Notes: generated by a model from the letters alone, not told the origin. A stretch of 64,000 bases of DNA from Psychroflexus salarius (GCF_900129035.1 NZ_FQTW01000001.1:310001-374000), one strand, 5' to 3'; counted from the stretch's first letter, positions 35,558-44,464 are shown. Numbers and translations: made by a program.

Positions 35558-36661
35558 ATGAATCAATCTCAAGAATTATTAAAACCAATAAAACTAGGGG
35601 ACTTAGAACTTAATAACCGTGTAATTATGGCACCGATGACTAGAAGTCGTGCTGATAATGATGCCAATGCACCAACTGATATACATGTAAAATATTACAC
35701 GCAACGGGCAAGTGCAGGATTAATAATCAGTGAAGGTGCTCAAGTTTCTGAAAGAGCTGTTGGTTATATAAATACGGCAGGAATTCATAGTAAGGAACAA
35801 ATTGAAGGCTGGCGAAAAGTGACCGACGCTGTACATGAAGAAGGCGGAAAAATTTTCATTCAACTTTGGCATGTTGGCCGCATGTCTCACCCAGATTTTC
35901 ATGATGGCAAAAAACCTTTGGCCCCAAGTGCAGTAAATCCTCATTCTCAATCTTATACTCCAGAAGGTTTTAAAGATACAGTTGAACCAAAAGCCATGAC
36001 AACTGAAGAAGTAAAGCAAACCGTTCAAGACTTTAAATTTGCAGCTAGAAATGCTGTTGAAGCTGGTTTTGATGGTGTTGAAATTCATGCTTCAAATGGT
36101 TATTTGTTTCATCAATTCTTTAATAAATCATCTAATAAACGCACAGACGAATACGGCGGAAACAAAGAAAACAGAACTCGTTTTTTATTTGAAGTCTTAG
36201 ATGCTATAAAAGTATTTGTTCCGGAAAACAGAATTGGTATTCGATTAAATCCATCGCTAAACGGAATCTTCGGCATGGAAGCTGATGAAGAAACAATACC
36301 AACTTTTGAATATATTGTAAAAAAATTAAATGATTACAACTTATCATATTTACATTTATCTGAACCATTCAATGATGTAAGCGATATCGACTATTTAGTG
36401 ACTAACATTGCTGAACATTTTAGACCTCTGTATAATGGAAATTTAATGATTAACGCTGGTTTTACTCAAGAATCTGGAAATAAAATTATTAAAAACGGCC
36501 ATGCTGATATGGTGGCGTTTGGAAAATTATTTATTTCAAATCCTGATTTGCCTATTCGCTTTGAAAAAAATGCTGAATTACAAGATTGGGATTCAGATAC
36601 CTTTTATGTACCAGGCGAGAAAGGCTACACCGATTATCCACTATTAAGCGAGACATCATAA
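35558..36661 (+). CDS. Alkene reductase (Old Yellow Enzyme family)
   Basis: A 367-residue FMN-dependent TIM-barrel enzyme of the NemA/OYE group. Visible are the FMN site APMTRSRAD, the QLWHVGRMSHP segment, the substrate-binding His-Asn pair in GVEIHASNGYLFHQFF, and the C-terminal DMVAFGKLFISNPDLP. It reduces activated C=C bonds or nitro groups with NAD(P)H. It is upstream of a flavin reductase and the photolyase operon, but an intrinsic terminator separates it from them. Confidence 0.95.
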   Translation: MNQSQELLKPIKLGDLELNNRVIMAPMTRSRADNDANAPTDIHVKYYTQRASAGLIISEGAQVSERAVGYINTAGIHSKEQIEGWRKVTDAVHEEGGKIFIQLWHVGRMSHPDFHDGKKPLAPSAVNPHSQSYTPEGFKDTVEPKAMTTEEVKQTVQDFKFAARNAVEAGFDGVEIHASNGYLFHQFFNKSSNKRTDEYGGNKENRTRFLFEVLDAIKVFVPENRIGIRLNPSLNGIFGMEADEETIPTFEYIVKKLNDYNLSYLHLSEPFNDVSDIDYLVTNIAEHFRPLYNGNLMINAGFTQESGNKIIKNGHADMVAFGKLFISNPDLPIRFEKNAELQDWDSDTFYVPGEKGYTDYPLLSETS

Positions 36662-36708
36662 TTTTGTTTATTTTTTAACACAAAAACATTAAACAATATT
36701 TAAATTGA

Positions 36709-36733
36709 GCCGGTAAAATTATCGGCTTTTTTT
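36709..36733 (+). terminator. Intrinsic terminator running into the flavin reductase ATG
   Basis: AGCCGGT pairs with ATCGGCT (one G-U pair; arms 36709-36714 plus neighbour and 36721-36726, loop AAAATT), followed by seven T that end at 36733. The ATG of the flavin reductase gene is 36734, so no ribosome-binding space remains. A partial -7-like string TAAATTG sits right before the stem at 36701-36707. Confidence 0.75.
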
Positions 36734-37378
36734 ATGGCACATCTTAAAAAAACAGATTTAAACGCACTTGAATCTCGCTACAGAGCTAATTTAATTAACT
36801 CTTGTAGTGGAATTAAATCTGTAAATTTAATAGGCTCAACAAATAACTCAGGAATTACAAATCTAGCCATCTTTAATTCGGTTATGCACATTGGTAGTAA
36901 TCCGCCTATGTTAGGCTTTATATTGCGTCCGACAACTGTTAGACGAGATACTTACAATAATATTTTAGAAAACAAGCAATTTACTATTAACCAAATACCA
37001 TATCACCTGATTGAACAAGCGCACCAAACTTCAGCAAAATATGAAGTCAATGCATCTGAATTTGATGAACTTAACATCGAACAAGAATTTATCGAAGAAT
37101 TTGAAGCGCCTTTTGTTAAAGATTCAGCAATAAAAATGGCTTGCCGATATGTAAATTCATACTTAATTGAAGAAAATGGATGTCGCCTTATTATTGGAGA
37201 AATAGAACATATTATTTATGATGAAAAAGGACAAGCAGAAGATGGTTGGCTTGACGTTTCAAAGTTGAAGTCTACAGCATGCATAGGCCTTGATGCTTAT
37301 GTTGAAACACAACTAATTAAACGCTTAAGTTATGCAAAACCAAATGAAAATTTAAAACAAATTTCTCATGGCTCATAA
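36734..37378 (+). CDS. Flavin reductase family protein
   Basis: A 214-residue FMN-binding split-barrel protein of the flavin reductase family. The typical opening is [21 protein letters not shown], followed by [12 protein letters not shown], the FMN phosphate region. It reduces or binds flavin, and could feed the flavoenzymes around it (OYE, two photolyase/cryptochromes). The start is fixed by the conserved N-terminus, even though the ATG touches the T-tract of a terminator. It overlaps the next small gene by 11 bases. Confidence 0.88.
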   Translation: MAHLKKTDLNALESRYRANLINSCSGIKSVNLIGSTNNSGITNLAIFNSVMHIGSNPPMLGFILRPTTVRRDTYNNILENKQFTINQIPYHLIEQAHQTSAKYEVNASEFDELNIEQEFIEEFEAPFVKDSAIKMACRYVNSYLIEENGCRLIIGEIEHIIYDEKGQAEDGWLDVSKLKSTACIGLDAYVETQLIKRLSYAKPNENLKQISHGS

Positions 37379-37511
37379 AAAAACACATTTGCCAGAAAAA
37401 ATTTGTTTAACCTGTGGTAGGCCATTTACTTGGCGAAAGAAATGGGAAAAAAATTGGGAAAACGTAAAATATTGTAGCAAACGATGCAGAACAGAAAAAA
37501 AGTCAACTTAG
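37368..37511 (+). CDS. DUF2256 zinc-ribbon mini-protein
   Basis: A 47-residue protein, easy to overlook. It starts [20 protein letters not shown], continues with WRKKWEKNW and ends in CSKRC, the two Cys pairs (CLTC and CSKRC) expected to bind zinc. This is the DUF2256 family, which often neighbours cryptochrome and photolyase genes. It overlaps the flavin reductase gene by 11 bases and the cryptochrome DASH gene by 28, so all three are translated from one message. The function is unknown; a link to photolyase/cryptochrome is suggested by context. Confidence 0.88.
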   Translation: MAHKKTHLPEKICLTCGRPFTWRKKWEKNWENVKYCSKRCRTEKKST

Positions 37512-38794
37512 TTTGGTTCAGAAACGATTTAAGAGTTCGTGATAATCAAGTATTAACTAATGCAATGAAGTCTAATATGCCTGTGATAGCTCTTTATGCT
37601 TTCGATCCAAGGCATTTTGAAGAAACCGAATACGGATTTAAAAAAACTGAAAAATTTAGAGCTAAATTTTTAATTGAATCCGTAAAATGTCTTCAACAAA
37701 AACTAAAAGATTTAAATATAGGTTTATACACTTCAACTGATACGCCAGAACAAGCGCTTCATCAACTTCAGCAAGATTTTGAAATTGAAGAAATCTTCTT
37801 TCAAACAGAATGGACTTCAGAAGAAAATAAAGTCCAGAAAAATATAGAGAATGCTAATCCTAGCATTAAATTAAATTCTACTTATAACCAATTTTTGTTT
37901 CACCCTGAAGATATTCCGTTTAATGATTTTAAACAAATTCCTGAAGTTTTCACTCAGTTTAGAAAAGCTTGCGAAAAACAAAGCCAAGTTAGAGCAGAGC
38001 TACCTGTGCCTCATGCACAAGATAGTTCATACTTTATTGATTTTAAAGCTAAAATGCCATCACTTAATGATTTAGGTTTAGACAATTTTAAAGTAGATTC
38101 TAGATCTGCCTTTCCTTTTGAAGGTGGTGAAAAATCGGCTTGGGGAAGGCTAAGCAATTACTTTTGGGAAACAAAAAAATTACAATACTACAAGAAAACA
38201 AGAAACGGCTTATTAGGCACTGATTACAGTTCTAAGTTTTCAGCCTGGTTATCAAATGGCTCTATTTCAGCGGTTTCAATTTATCATCAAGTTAAAAAAT
38301 TTGAAAAAGAAATCAAAAAAAATCAGGACACCTACTGGTTGATTTTTGAACTTATTTGGCGTGATTATTTCAAATATATTTCACTTAAACATGGAAATTC
38401 AATTTTTAAATTAGGTGGAATATTAAATAAAGATTATAAGTGGAATAATCATGAAAAAGCCTTTCAACAATGGATTAACGGTCAAACACCTGAAAATTTT
38501 GTCAATGCAAACATGCTTGAATTAAAACAAACAGGTTTTATGAGTAATCGCGGGCGACAAAACGTCAATAGCTATTGGGCAAAAGAGTGGCAACAAGATT
38601 GGCGAAAAGGAGCAGCCTATTTTGAAGCGATGCTAATTGATTATGATGTGCACAGCAATTGGGGCAATTGGATGTATAATAGCGGTGTTGGAAATGACCC
38701 ACGCGACAGAAAATTTAACATTAAACGTCAAGCTGAACGCTACGATTCTAACGGAACTTATCAACGCACGTGGTTACAAGAAAACTTATTTTAA
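37484..38794 (+). CDS. Cryptochrome DASH (single-strand photolyase-like)
   Basis: A 436-residue photolyase-superfamily protein. It has the N-terminal antenna domain ([16 protein letters not shown]) and an FAD domain with the DASH signatures [47 protein letters not shown] and [22 protein letters not shown] (cited by their key runs). DASH proteins repair dimers in single-stranded DNA and may signal blue light. It shares its stop/start junction with the Fe-S photolyase gene (no gap), forming flavin reductase - DUF2256 - DASH - Fe-S photolyase. Confidence 0.93.
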   Translation: MQNRKKVNLVWFRNDLRVRDNQVLTNAMKSNMPVIALYAFDPRHFEETEYGFKKTEKFRAKFLIESVKCLQQKLKDLNIGLYTSTDTPEQALHQLQQDFEIEEIFFQTEWTSEENKVQKNIENANPSIKLNSTYNQFLFHPEDIPFNDFKQIPEVFTQFRKACEKQSQVRAELPVPHAQDSSYFIDFKAKMPSLNDLGLDNFKVDSRSAFPFEGGEKSAWGRLSNYFWETKKLQYYKKTRNGLLGTDYSSKFSAWLSNGSISAVSIYHQVKKFEKEIKKNQDTYWLIFELIWRDYFKYISLKHGNSIFKLGGILNKDYKWNNHEKAFQQWINGQTPENFVNANMLELKQTGFMSNRGRQNVNSYWAKEWQQDWRKGAAYFEAMLIDYDVHSNWGNWMYNSGVGNDPRDRKFNIKRQAERYDSNGTYQRTWLQENLF

Positions 38795-40327
38795 ATGAAA
38801 ACATTACGACTCATTTTAGGCGATCAGCTCAATTACAATCATTCATGGTTTAAAGACACATCAGAGAATTTTATTTATTTCATGGCTGAAACTAAAGAAG
38901 AAACGAGCTATGTTAAACATCACATTCAAAAAATAGTTGGCTTCTTTTTAGCGATGCGAAATTTCGCAGATCATCTTAAGAAAAATAATCATGAAGTTAT
39001 TTACTATCAGATTGACGATAAGGATAATAAGCAATCATTAGAGCAAAATCTTACTTCAATAATTAAAAAACATCAAATTAGTAAATTTGAATATCTTTTA
39101 CCTGACGAATACCGCTTAGACCAGAAACTAGAAGCATTTTGCAATCAATTAGACATAGATTCATCCTCTAAAGATACTGAACATTTTTATACCGAAAGAA
39201 ATGATATAAGTAAGTTCTTTGAAGGAAAGAAAGAAATGGTCATGGAGTATTTTTACAGAGATATGCGTAAAAAACATGACTTGTTAATGAATGGTAAACA
39301 GCCTGTTGGAGGTCAGTGGAATTACGACAAAAGCAATCGTAAAAAATGGTCTGGACAAGTTGAAGTTCCTAGTTATAAAAATTTTAAAAAGGATGTCAGC
39401 GAAGTTATTAACCAAATCAATAAATCTTATATTAAGCACTTTGGGCGAATAAATGCAAAAAGTTTCTCGTGGCCAACTTCTAGAAAAGAAGCATTGGATG
39501 TGTTAGATTTCTTTTGCAAGCATCTACTACCCCATTTTGGTGATTATGAAGATGCCATGCATACCGATGAAAATATGTTATTTCATTCAAGGCTTTCATT
39601 TTCTTTAAACTCAAAAATGTTATCACCTAATGAAGTTAATAATGCTGTAATTAAACATTACCATCAACATCAAGACCAAATAGACATCTCTCAAGTTGAA
39701 GGTTTTGTAAGGCAAGTCTTAGGTTGGCGAGAATACATGCGAGGTATTTACTGGAAAGAAATGCCAGATTATGCCTCAAAAAATGCATTAAACAATAAAA
39801 ATAAACTACCAGATTTTTATTGGACAGGTAAAACTAAAATGAACTGCTTGAACCAATCTATCAATGCTAGTTTAAACCACGCTTATGCACATCACATCCA
39901 AAGATTGATGGTTTTAGGCAATTTTGCACTTTTAACCATGACCAATCCAGACGAAGTTGATGCTTGGTATTTAGGTGTATATATTGATGCTATAGAATGG
40001 GTAGAAATTACTAACACACGTGGTATGAGCCAGTTTGCAGATGGAGGAATAGTAGCCACAAAACCTTATGTCTCTAGTGGTAGCTACATCAATAAAATGA
40101 GTAATTATTGTAAATCTTGTCATTACAAAGTAAAAGCTAAAGAAGGTGAAGAAGCTTGCCCATTCAATAACCTTTATTGGAATTTTTTACATGAAAAGCA
40201 AGATGAGTTTAAAAATAACCCAAGAATGAATATGATGATGAGCCTGCTCAAGAAAATGAATAAATCAACACTTGAAAATCACATTAATAGGTCTCAGAAA
40301 ATTATAAATAATCCTGATAATTTTTGA
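38795..40327 (+). CDS. Iron-sulfur cryptochrome/photolyase (PhrB/FeS-BCP group)
   Basis: A 510-residue member of the Fe-S bacterial cryptochrome/photolyase group. It opens MKTLRLILGDQLNYNHSWF. The four cluster cysteines are at 351, 439, 442 and 455, matching one-for-one (offset +1) those of Agrobacterium PhrB (350, 438, 441, 454), which repairs (6-4) photoproducts. The region AHHIQRLMVLGNFALL and EWVEITNTRGMSQFADGG belong to the FAD/lesion site. It follows the DASH gene directly. Together with the class I-like gene at 5385, three different photolyase types are encoded in this window. Confidence 0.95.
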   Translation: MKTLRLILGDQLNYNHSWFKDTSENFIYFMAETKEETSYVKHHIQKIVGFFLAMRNFADHLKKNNHEVIYYQIDDKDNKQSLEQNLTSIIKKHQISKFEYLLPDEYRLDQKLEAFCNQLDIDSSSKDTEHFYTERNDISKFFEGKKEMVMEYFYRDMRKKHDLLMNGKQPVGGQWNYDKSNRKKWSGQVEVPSYKNFKKDVSEVINQINKSYIKHFGRINAKSFSWPTSRKEALDVLDFFCKHLLPHFGDYEDAMHTDENMLFHSRLSFSLNSKMLSPNEVNNAVIKHYHQHQDQIDISQVEGFVRQVLGWREYMRGIYWKEMPDYASKNALNNKNKLPDFYWTGKTKMNCLNQSINASLNHAYAHHIQRLMVLGNFALLTMTNPDEVDAWYLGVYIDAIEWVEITNTRGMSQFADGGIVATKPYVSSGSYINKMSNYCKSCHYKVKAKEGEEACPFNNLYWNFLHEKQDEFKNNPRMNMMMSLLKKMNKSTLENHINRSQKIINNPDNF

Positions 40328-40354
40328 TTGTTTTAACAATTAAAAATATATTTG
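40324..40354 (+). promoter_or_regulatory. Promoter of the repeat lipoprotein gene
   Basis: TTG (40324-40326, inside TTTTTG) is followed by a 20-base spacer and the exact -7 element TATATTTG (40347-40354). The ATG is at 40379, leaving a leader of about 18 bases. The -33 element overlaps the stop of the Fe-S photolyase gene. Confidence 0.75.
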
Positions 40355-40378
40355 CAACTTAACAATTAAATATTAAAC

Positions 40379-40711
40379 ATGAAAAAGACATTTTTAACAT
40401 TAGGAGTTGCAACTGCTTTAGTTCTTGGAACTGTAAGCTGTACAGAGAAAAAAGCCGAAAAATCTGAAGACAAAGTTGAAGAAACTATGGACAAGGCTGA
40501 AGATAAGATGGAAGAAGGCGCTGAAGAAGTAGAAGAAACTATGGAAGAAGGCGCTGAAAAAGTAGAGGAAACTATGGAAGAAGGTACTGAAAAAGTAGAA
40601 GAAACTATGGAAGAAGGTGCTGAAAAAGCTAAAGAAGCTATGGAAGAAGGTGCTGAGAAAATGGAAGAAGGCGCTGAAAATGCAAAAGAGAAAATGGAAG
40701 GTGAAATGTAA
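40379..40711 (+). CDS. Small lipoprotein with 11-residue Glu-rich repeats
   Basis: A 110-residue lipoprotein: signal peptide with lipobox TVSC (Cys21), then almost entirely an 11-residue repeat of the form EKVEETMEEGA from about residue 38 to 103 (six copies, the middle three near-identical). The repeat is strongly acidic, free of Pro and aromatic residues, and fits an amphipathic helix with 11-residue periodicity, as in LEA or apolipoprotein-like proteins. It is probably attached to the outer membrane and may protect membranes or proteins under stress; this is inference. It has its own consensus promoter and terminator. Confidence 0.85.
   Translation: MKKTFLTLGVATALVLGTVSCTEKKAEKSEDKVEETMDKAEDKMEEGAEEVEETMEEGAEKVEETMEEGTEKVEETMEEGAEKAKEAMEEGAEKMEEGAENAKEKMEGEM
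40490..40687 (+). repeat. Tandem 33-bp repeats within the lipoprotein gene
   Basis: Six in-frame units of 33 bases (40490, 40523, 40556, 40589, 40622, 40655), each encoding one 11-residue repeat. Units 2-4 differ at only a few positions, suggesting recent duplication and possible copy-number variation between strains. Confidence 0.85.
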
Positions 40712-40730
40712 TTTACTTTCATTATAAAAC

Positions 40731-40761
40731 AAAAAAAGCCTCATTTATTGAGGCTTTTTTT
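40731..40761. terminator. Bidirectional terminator between the repeat lipoprotein and tsaC
   Basis: GCCTCA (40738-40743) pairs with TGAGGC (40749-40754), with seven A before and seven T after. It serves both convergent genes and is the only convergent junction in the window with room for a hairpin. Confidence 0.9.
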
Positions 40762-40780
40762 ATGACTAAATTTAAGTTGA

Positions 40781-41398
40781 TTAAATCTCTATAGCACCTT
40801 TTCCCTCTCTAATCAAAACTGGTTCATTTTGAGTCAAGTCTATGACGGTAGAAGCCGTATTATCGCCATAACCACCATCTATTACTAAATCAACATGTTT
40901 CTGCCATTTCTCAAAAATCAATCCTGGGTCAGTAGTATATTCAATAAGGTCATCTTCATCTCGTATTGATGTAGAAATAATAGGGTTTCCTAATTTTTCA
41001 ACAATTGCTCTAGCTATTGAATTATCTGGAACACGAATCCCGACCGTTTTTTTCTTTTTAAAAACTTTAGGTAAGTTATTATTTCCAGGCAGAATAAAAG
41101 TATAAGCTCCAGGCAAATTTCGTTTCAAAATCTTAAATGTATTGGCGGGAATTTGCGCCACATATTCTGACAGATTACTCAAATCATGGCAAATAAATGA
41201 AAAGTTAGCTTTTTCAAGTTTTACACCTCGAAGTCTTGCAACTTTTTCTAGCGCTTTATTGTTATTTATATCGCATCCTAAGCCATAAACAGTATCTGTG
41301 GGATAAATAACCAAACCGCCATTTTTAAGAACTTTTGTTATTTTATCTAATACCTTTTCAGAAGGATTTTCTTCATATAATTTTACATATTCTGCCAT
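40781..41398 (-). CDS. tsaC: L-threonylcarbamoyladenylate synthase (TsaC/Sua5 family)
   Basis: A 205-residue YrdC-domain protein, without the extra Sua5 domain. Signature segments are GLVIYPTDTVYGLGCD, KRLRG-like VARLRGVKLEKANFSF, PGAYTFILPGN and the C-terminal STVIDLTQNEPVLIREGKGAIE. It makes threonylcarbamoyl-AMP for the t6A modification of tRNA. It is last in the minus-strand operon uvrD-type helicase - K+ channel - tsaC, with a 2-base gap to the channel gene. Confidence 0.93.
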   Translation of the reverse strand: MAEYVKLYEENPSEKVLDKITKVLKNGGLVIYPTDTVYGLGCDINNNKALEKVARLRGVKLEKANFSFICHDLSNLSEYVAQIPANTFKILKRNLPGAYTFILPGNNNLPKVFKKKKTVGIRVPDNSIARAIVEKLGNPIISTSIRDEDDLIEYTTDPGLIFEKWQKHVDLVIDGGYGDNTASTVIDLTQNEPVLIREGKGAIEI

Positions 41399-41400
41399 AA

Positions 41401-42033
41401 TTATCGATTTTTACCTTTTTCTTTTATAGTATCAACTCTTCCTGTAATATAAGAAATTACAGCACCAAAAGAAGCAATTCCTGTTAAAATTAAAATCCCA
41501 GAAAGCAACTTTCCTATTGAAGTAACAGGATAAAAATCTCCATACCCGACAGTTGTAATGGTTACATAGTTCCACCATAACGCATCTTCAGCAGTTTTAA
41601 TATTACCGCTATCTTTTTCAAAATACAATACTAAAGTTGACGTAATAATCATAATTGTTACAGCCATAAAAATAATAAGGCCATACAAGCTTGCCACACG
41701 ATTAGAGCTAATAAACTTCACTAACATTCTAAATGACTGGATAATTCTTAAAACTCTAAAAATTCGAAAAATTCTTACATATCTAAATTCAGCTATAACA
41801 GGAATTGAAGATAACAAATCTAACCAACCATAGGTGAAAAAGTATTTTAGCTTTTGGTCGCTATTAATAAATTGTTTCAAAAAATCATAAAAGAAAACGA
41901 CACATAAACCAAAATCATAATAATGCAAAAGTTTATTGACTTCTGATTCTTCAGGCAAAAAAAATGTCATTGTCAATAAAGCAATACTAAATAAAGATAA
42001 AGCAGCAACGATGAGTTTGTTTACGCTTAACAT
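41401..42033 (-). CDS. Voltage-gated-type potassium channel / ion transporter
   Basis: A 210-residue cation channel subunit of the six-span type, with the pore helix and the K+ selectivity filter TTVGYGDFYP (about 163-172). The S4-like helix is rich in regularly spaced arginines (RYVRIFRIFRVLRIIQSFR). A short charged C-terminus follows. It conducts K+ across the inner membrane. It abuts the helicase gene upstream (no gap) and tsaC downstream, so it is co-expressed with DNA repair and translation functions. Confidence 0.92.
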   Translation of the reverse strand: MLSVNKLIVAALSLFSIALLTMTFFLPEESEVNKLLHYYDFGLCVVFFYDFLKQFINSDQKLKYFFTYGWLDLLSSIPVIAEFRYVRIFRIFRVLRIIQSFRMLVKFISSNRVASLYGLIIFMAVTIMIITSTLVLYFEKDSGNIKTAEDALWWNYVTITTVGYGDFYPVTSIGKLLSGILILTGIASFGAVISYITGRVDTIKEKGKNR

Positions 42034-44352
42034 TTATAACTTTTTAAGTTTAGCAAATTTTAAAATAAGATTTTTAACACCACTAGAATTAAAATTAATT
42101 GAAGCTTTAGCATCAATGCCTGCACCATTAACTTCAATCACTGTTCCCTGACCAAAACGCTCGTGTTCAACTAAATCACCGGCTTTTAAATTAACTGGTT
42201 TCGCTGGTTTTGAGATTGTTTTGCCTTCTGGTTTCAACTTTCTAAGCTTACGAAGCTGCTGTTCGGTTGGTTTATGACTTGGTGGCGGTGTTGCCTTTTT
42301 TGGTTTTTCTTGGCGAAGTTTTGACTTATCAACATCATCATCAAAAATATCACGATCAATAAACGATTTAAATTTATAATCGTCTTTAGGTACCATAAAA
42401 TCTAAAAAACTCTCATCAATTTCTTCAATAAACCGACTAGGCTCTGCATCTATTAATTTTCCCCATCGATAACGTGAAATTACATAAGTTAAATAGGCTT
42501 CTTTTTCAGCACGAGTTAGGGCAACATAAAATAAGCGGCGTTCTTCTTCAAGTTCACTCCTCGTATTCATACTCATGGCCGAAGGAAATAAATCTTCTTC
42601 TAAACCAACAATGTAAACATATGGAAATTCTAAACCTTTGGCTAAATGTATCGTCATTAACGCAACTCGATCTTCATCACCAATATCTTTATCCATATCA
42701 GTTGCTAAGGCAACATCTTCTAAAAACTCTGTAAGCGAACCTGTGGCATCAACTAATTCTTTTTGTCCTTCAACAAAGTCTTGAACACCATTGAGTAATT
42801 CTTCTATATTTTCTAATTTAGCGATACCTTCAGGTGTACCATCTTTTTTAAATTCCTGCAGTAAACCTGATTTTTTAGCGACCAATTCAGTCATATAAAA
42901 CGCATCTTCCCGCTTAGCTGAAATTTGAAAGCTTTTGATCATGTTTATAAAATTACCAAGCTTCGTTTTGGTGCCTCTATTAATTTTTAAATCGAGTTTA
43001 TCAATATGCTCGATAATTTCAAAAATACTGCGTTTATAATGGTTAGCAGCAAGGCTTAATTTATCCATTGTTGTTTGACCAATACCACGTGTTGGAAAGT
43101 TAATGACTCGCTTTAAGGCTTCTTCATCTTTAGGATTCACAATGAGTCTTAAGTAAGCTAAAACATCTTTAATTTCTTTTCGTTGATAAAAAGACAAGCC
43201 GCCATAAATTCGATAAGGAATATCTTTTCTCCGCAAGGCATCTTCAATAGCTCGACTTTGCGCGTTTGTACGATATAGCACTGCAAAATCGCCATTTTTA
43301 GACTGATTTTGCATACGCTTTTCAAAAATAGAACTGGCTACAAATCGGCCTTCTTCAGCGTCGTTCATTAAGCGATTAACATGAATTTTCGATCCAGGTT
43401 CATTTTCTGTCCAAACAACTTTTTCAAGCTTAGTTTTATTTTTATCAATTACAGAATTCGCCGCTTGAACTATATTATTGGTCGATCGGTAATTTTGCTC
43501 TAAACGAAATGACTTAACCTCATCATAATCACGTTGAAAATTTAGAATATTATTAATATTTGCGCCTCTAAAAGCATAAATACTTTGGGCATCATCACCA
43601 ACAACACAAATATTTTGGAAGCGATCACTTAAAGCTCTCACAATTAAATATTGGGAATGGTTGGTATCTTGATACTCATCTACTAAGATATATTTAAAAC
43701 GCTGTTGGTACTTTGCTAAAACGTCAGGAAATCGTGTTAACAACTCGTTGGTTCTTAATAATAAATCATCAAAATCCATTGCTCCAGCTTTAAAACAACG
43801 CTCGACGTATTCTTGATAAATATCACCCATTCTTGGGCGTTTTGCCATTGCATCGGCTTCTTGAAGATCGTAATCATTACGATAAGCTTTAACTGTAATT
43901 AAGCTATTTTTAAAGGATGAAATACGGGATAGAATTTGTTTGTATTTATAGACATCTTTATCCAGATTCATTTCTCTAATAATACTCCGCATTAACCGCT
44001 GAGAATCGTTAGAATCATATATCGTAAAATTTGAAGGGTAACCTAGCTTATCACCTTCAATACGAAGAATCTTAGCAAAAACAGAGTGAAAAGTTCCCAT
44101 CCAGAGGTTTTTAGCTTCATTGCTTCCAACAATTTGGGCAATACGATTTTTCATTTCTCGTGCCGCTTTATTAGTAAAGGTTAAAGCTAGAATATTAAAC
44201 GGGTCTACGCCTTGATGCATCAAATGTGCAATGCGAAAAGTTAAAACACGTGTTTTACCCGAACCAGCACCAGCAATTACAATCATTGGGCCGTCTTTTT
44301 GTAAAACAGCTTCCCGCTGGGCTTCATTTAATTGATCAATATAGTCTTGCAA
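42034..44352 (-). CDS. UvrD/PcrA-type superfamily 1 DNA helicase
   Basis: A 772-residue UvrD/Rep-family helicase: LNEAQREAV (Q motif), Walker A AGAGSGKT (about 27-34), DEYQDTN (Walker B), GDDAQSIYAFRGA, VALMTIHLAKGLEFPYVY and LFYVALTRAE, with a C-terminal Tudor-like domain (DLVEHERFGQGTVIEV) as in PcrA. It unwinds DNA in repair and replication restart. The start is TTG at 44352: the conserved N-terminus begins there, an in-frame stop lies ten codons upstream and no ATG intervenes. A -7 element (TATTTTTG, minus strand 44382-44389) is 30 bases upstream. Confidence 0.93.
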   Translation of the reverse strand: MQDYIDQLNEAQREAVLQKDGPMIVIAGAGSGKTRVLTFRIAHLMHQGVDPFNILALTFTNKAAREMKNRIAQIVGSNEAKNLWMGTFHSVFAKILRIEGDKLGYPSNFTIYDSNDSQRLMRSIIREMNLDKDVYKYKQILSRISSFKNSLITVKAYRNDYDLQEADAMAKRPRMGDIYQEYVERCFKAGAMDFDDLLLRTNELLTRFPDVLAKYQQRFKYILVDEYQDTNHSQYLIVRALSDRFQNICVVGDDAQSIYAFRGANINNILNFQRDYDEVKSFRLEQNYRSTNNIVQAANSVIDKNKTKLEKVVWTENEPGSKIHVNRLMNDAEEGRFVASSIFEKRMQNQSKNGDFAVLYRTNAQSRAIEDALRRKDIPYRIYGGLSFYQRKEIKDVLAYLRLIVNPKDEEALKRVINFPTRGIGQTTMDKLSLAANHYKRSIFEIIEHIDKLDLKINRGTKTKLGNFINMIKSFQISAKREDAFYMTELVAKKSGLLQEFKKDGTPEGIAKLENIEELLNGVQDFVEGQKELVDATGSLTEFLEDVALATDMDKDIGDEDRVALMTIHLAKGLEFPYVYIVGLEEDLFPSAMSMNTRSELEEERRLFYVALTRAEKEAYLTYVISRYRWGKLIDAEPSRFIEEIDESFLDFMVPKDDYKFKSFIDRDIFDDDVDKSKLRQEKPKKATPPPSHKPTEQQLRKLRKLKPEGKTISKPAKPVNLKAGDLVEHERFGQGTVIEVNGAGIDAKASINFNSSGVKNLILKFAKLKKL

Positions 44353-44381
44353 AAGAAATTTGTTTTTCAGTAGTTAGATTT

Positions 44382-44389
44382 CAAAAATA
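44382..44389 (-). promoter_or_regulatory. -7 element of the helicase - K+ channel - tsaC operon
   Basis: On the minus strand TATTTTTG matches TAnnTTTG. A second exact match, TAAATTTG, is at 44397-44404 on the same strand. No -33 element at standard spacing for either. Confidence 0.35.
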
Positions 44390-44464
44390 ACAGAAACAAA
44401 TTTAATTATCGGCGCACTTTAGCATCTTATTTTCTTTAATATCTTTGAAGAAATTTAAAACGCT

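Noticed and set aside
40366-40744. Two long minus-strand frames opposite the repeat lipoprotein, Phe/Ser-rich
   Set aside because: They are mirror images of the 33-bp coding repeats; they lack a promoter and have low-complexity composition.
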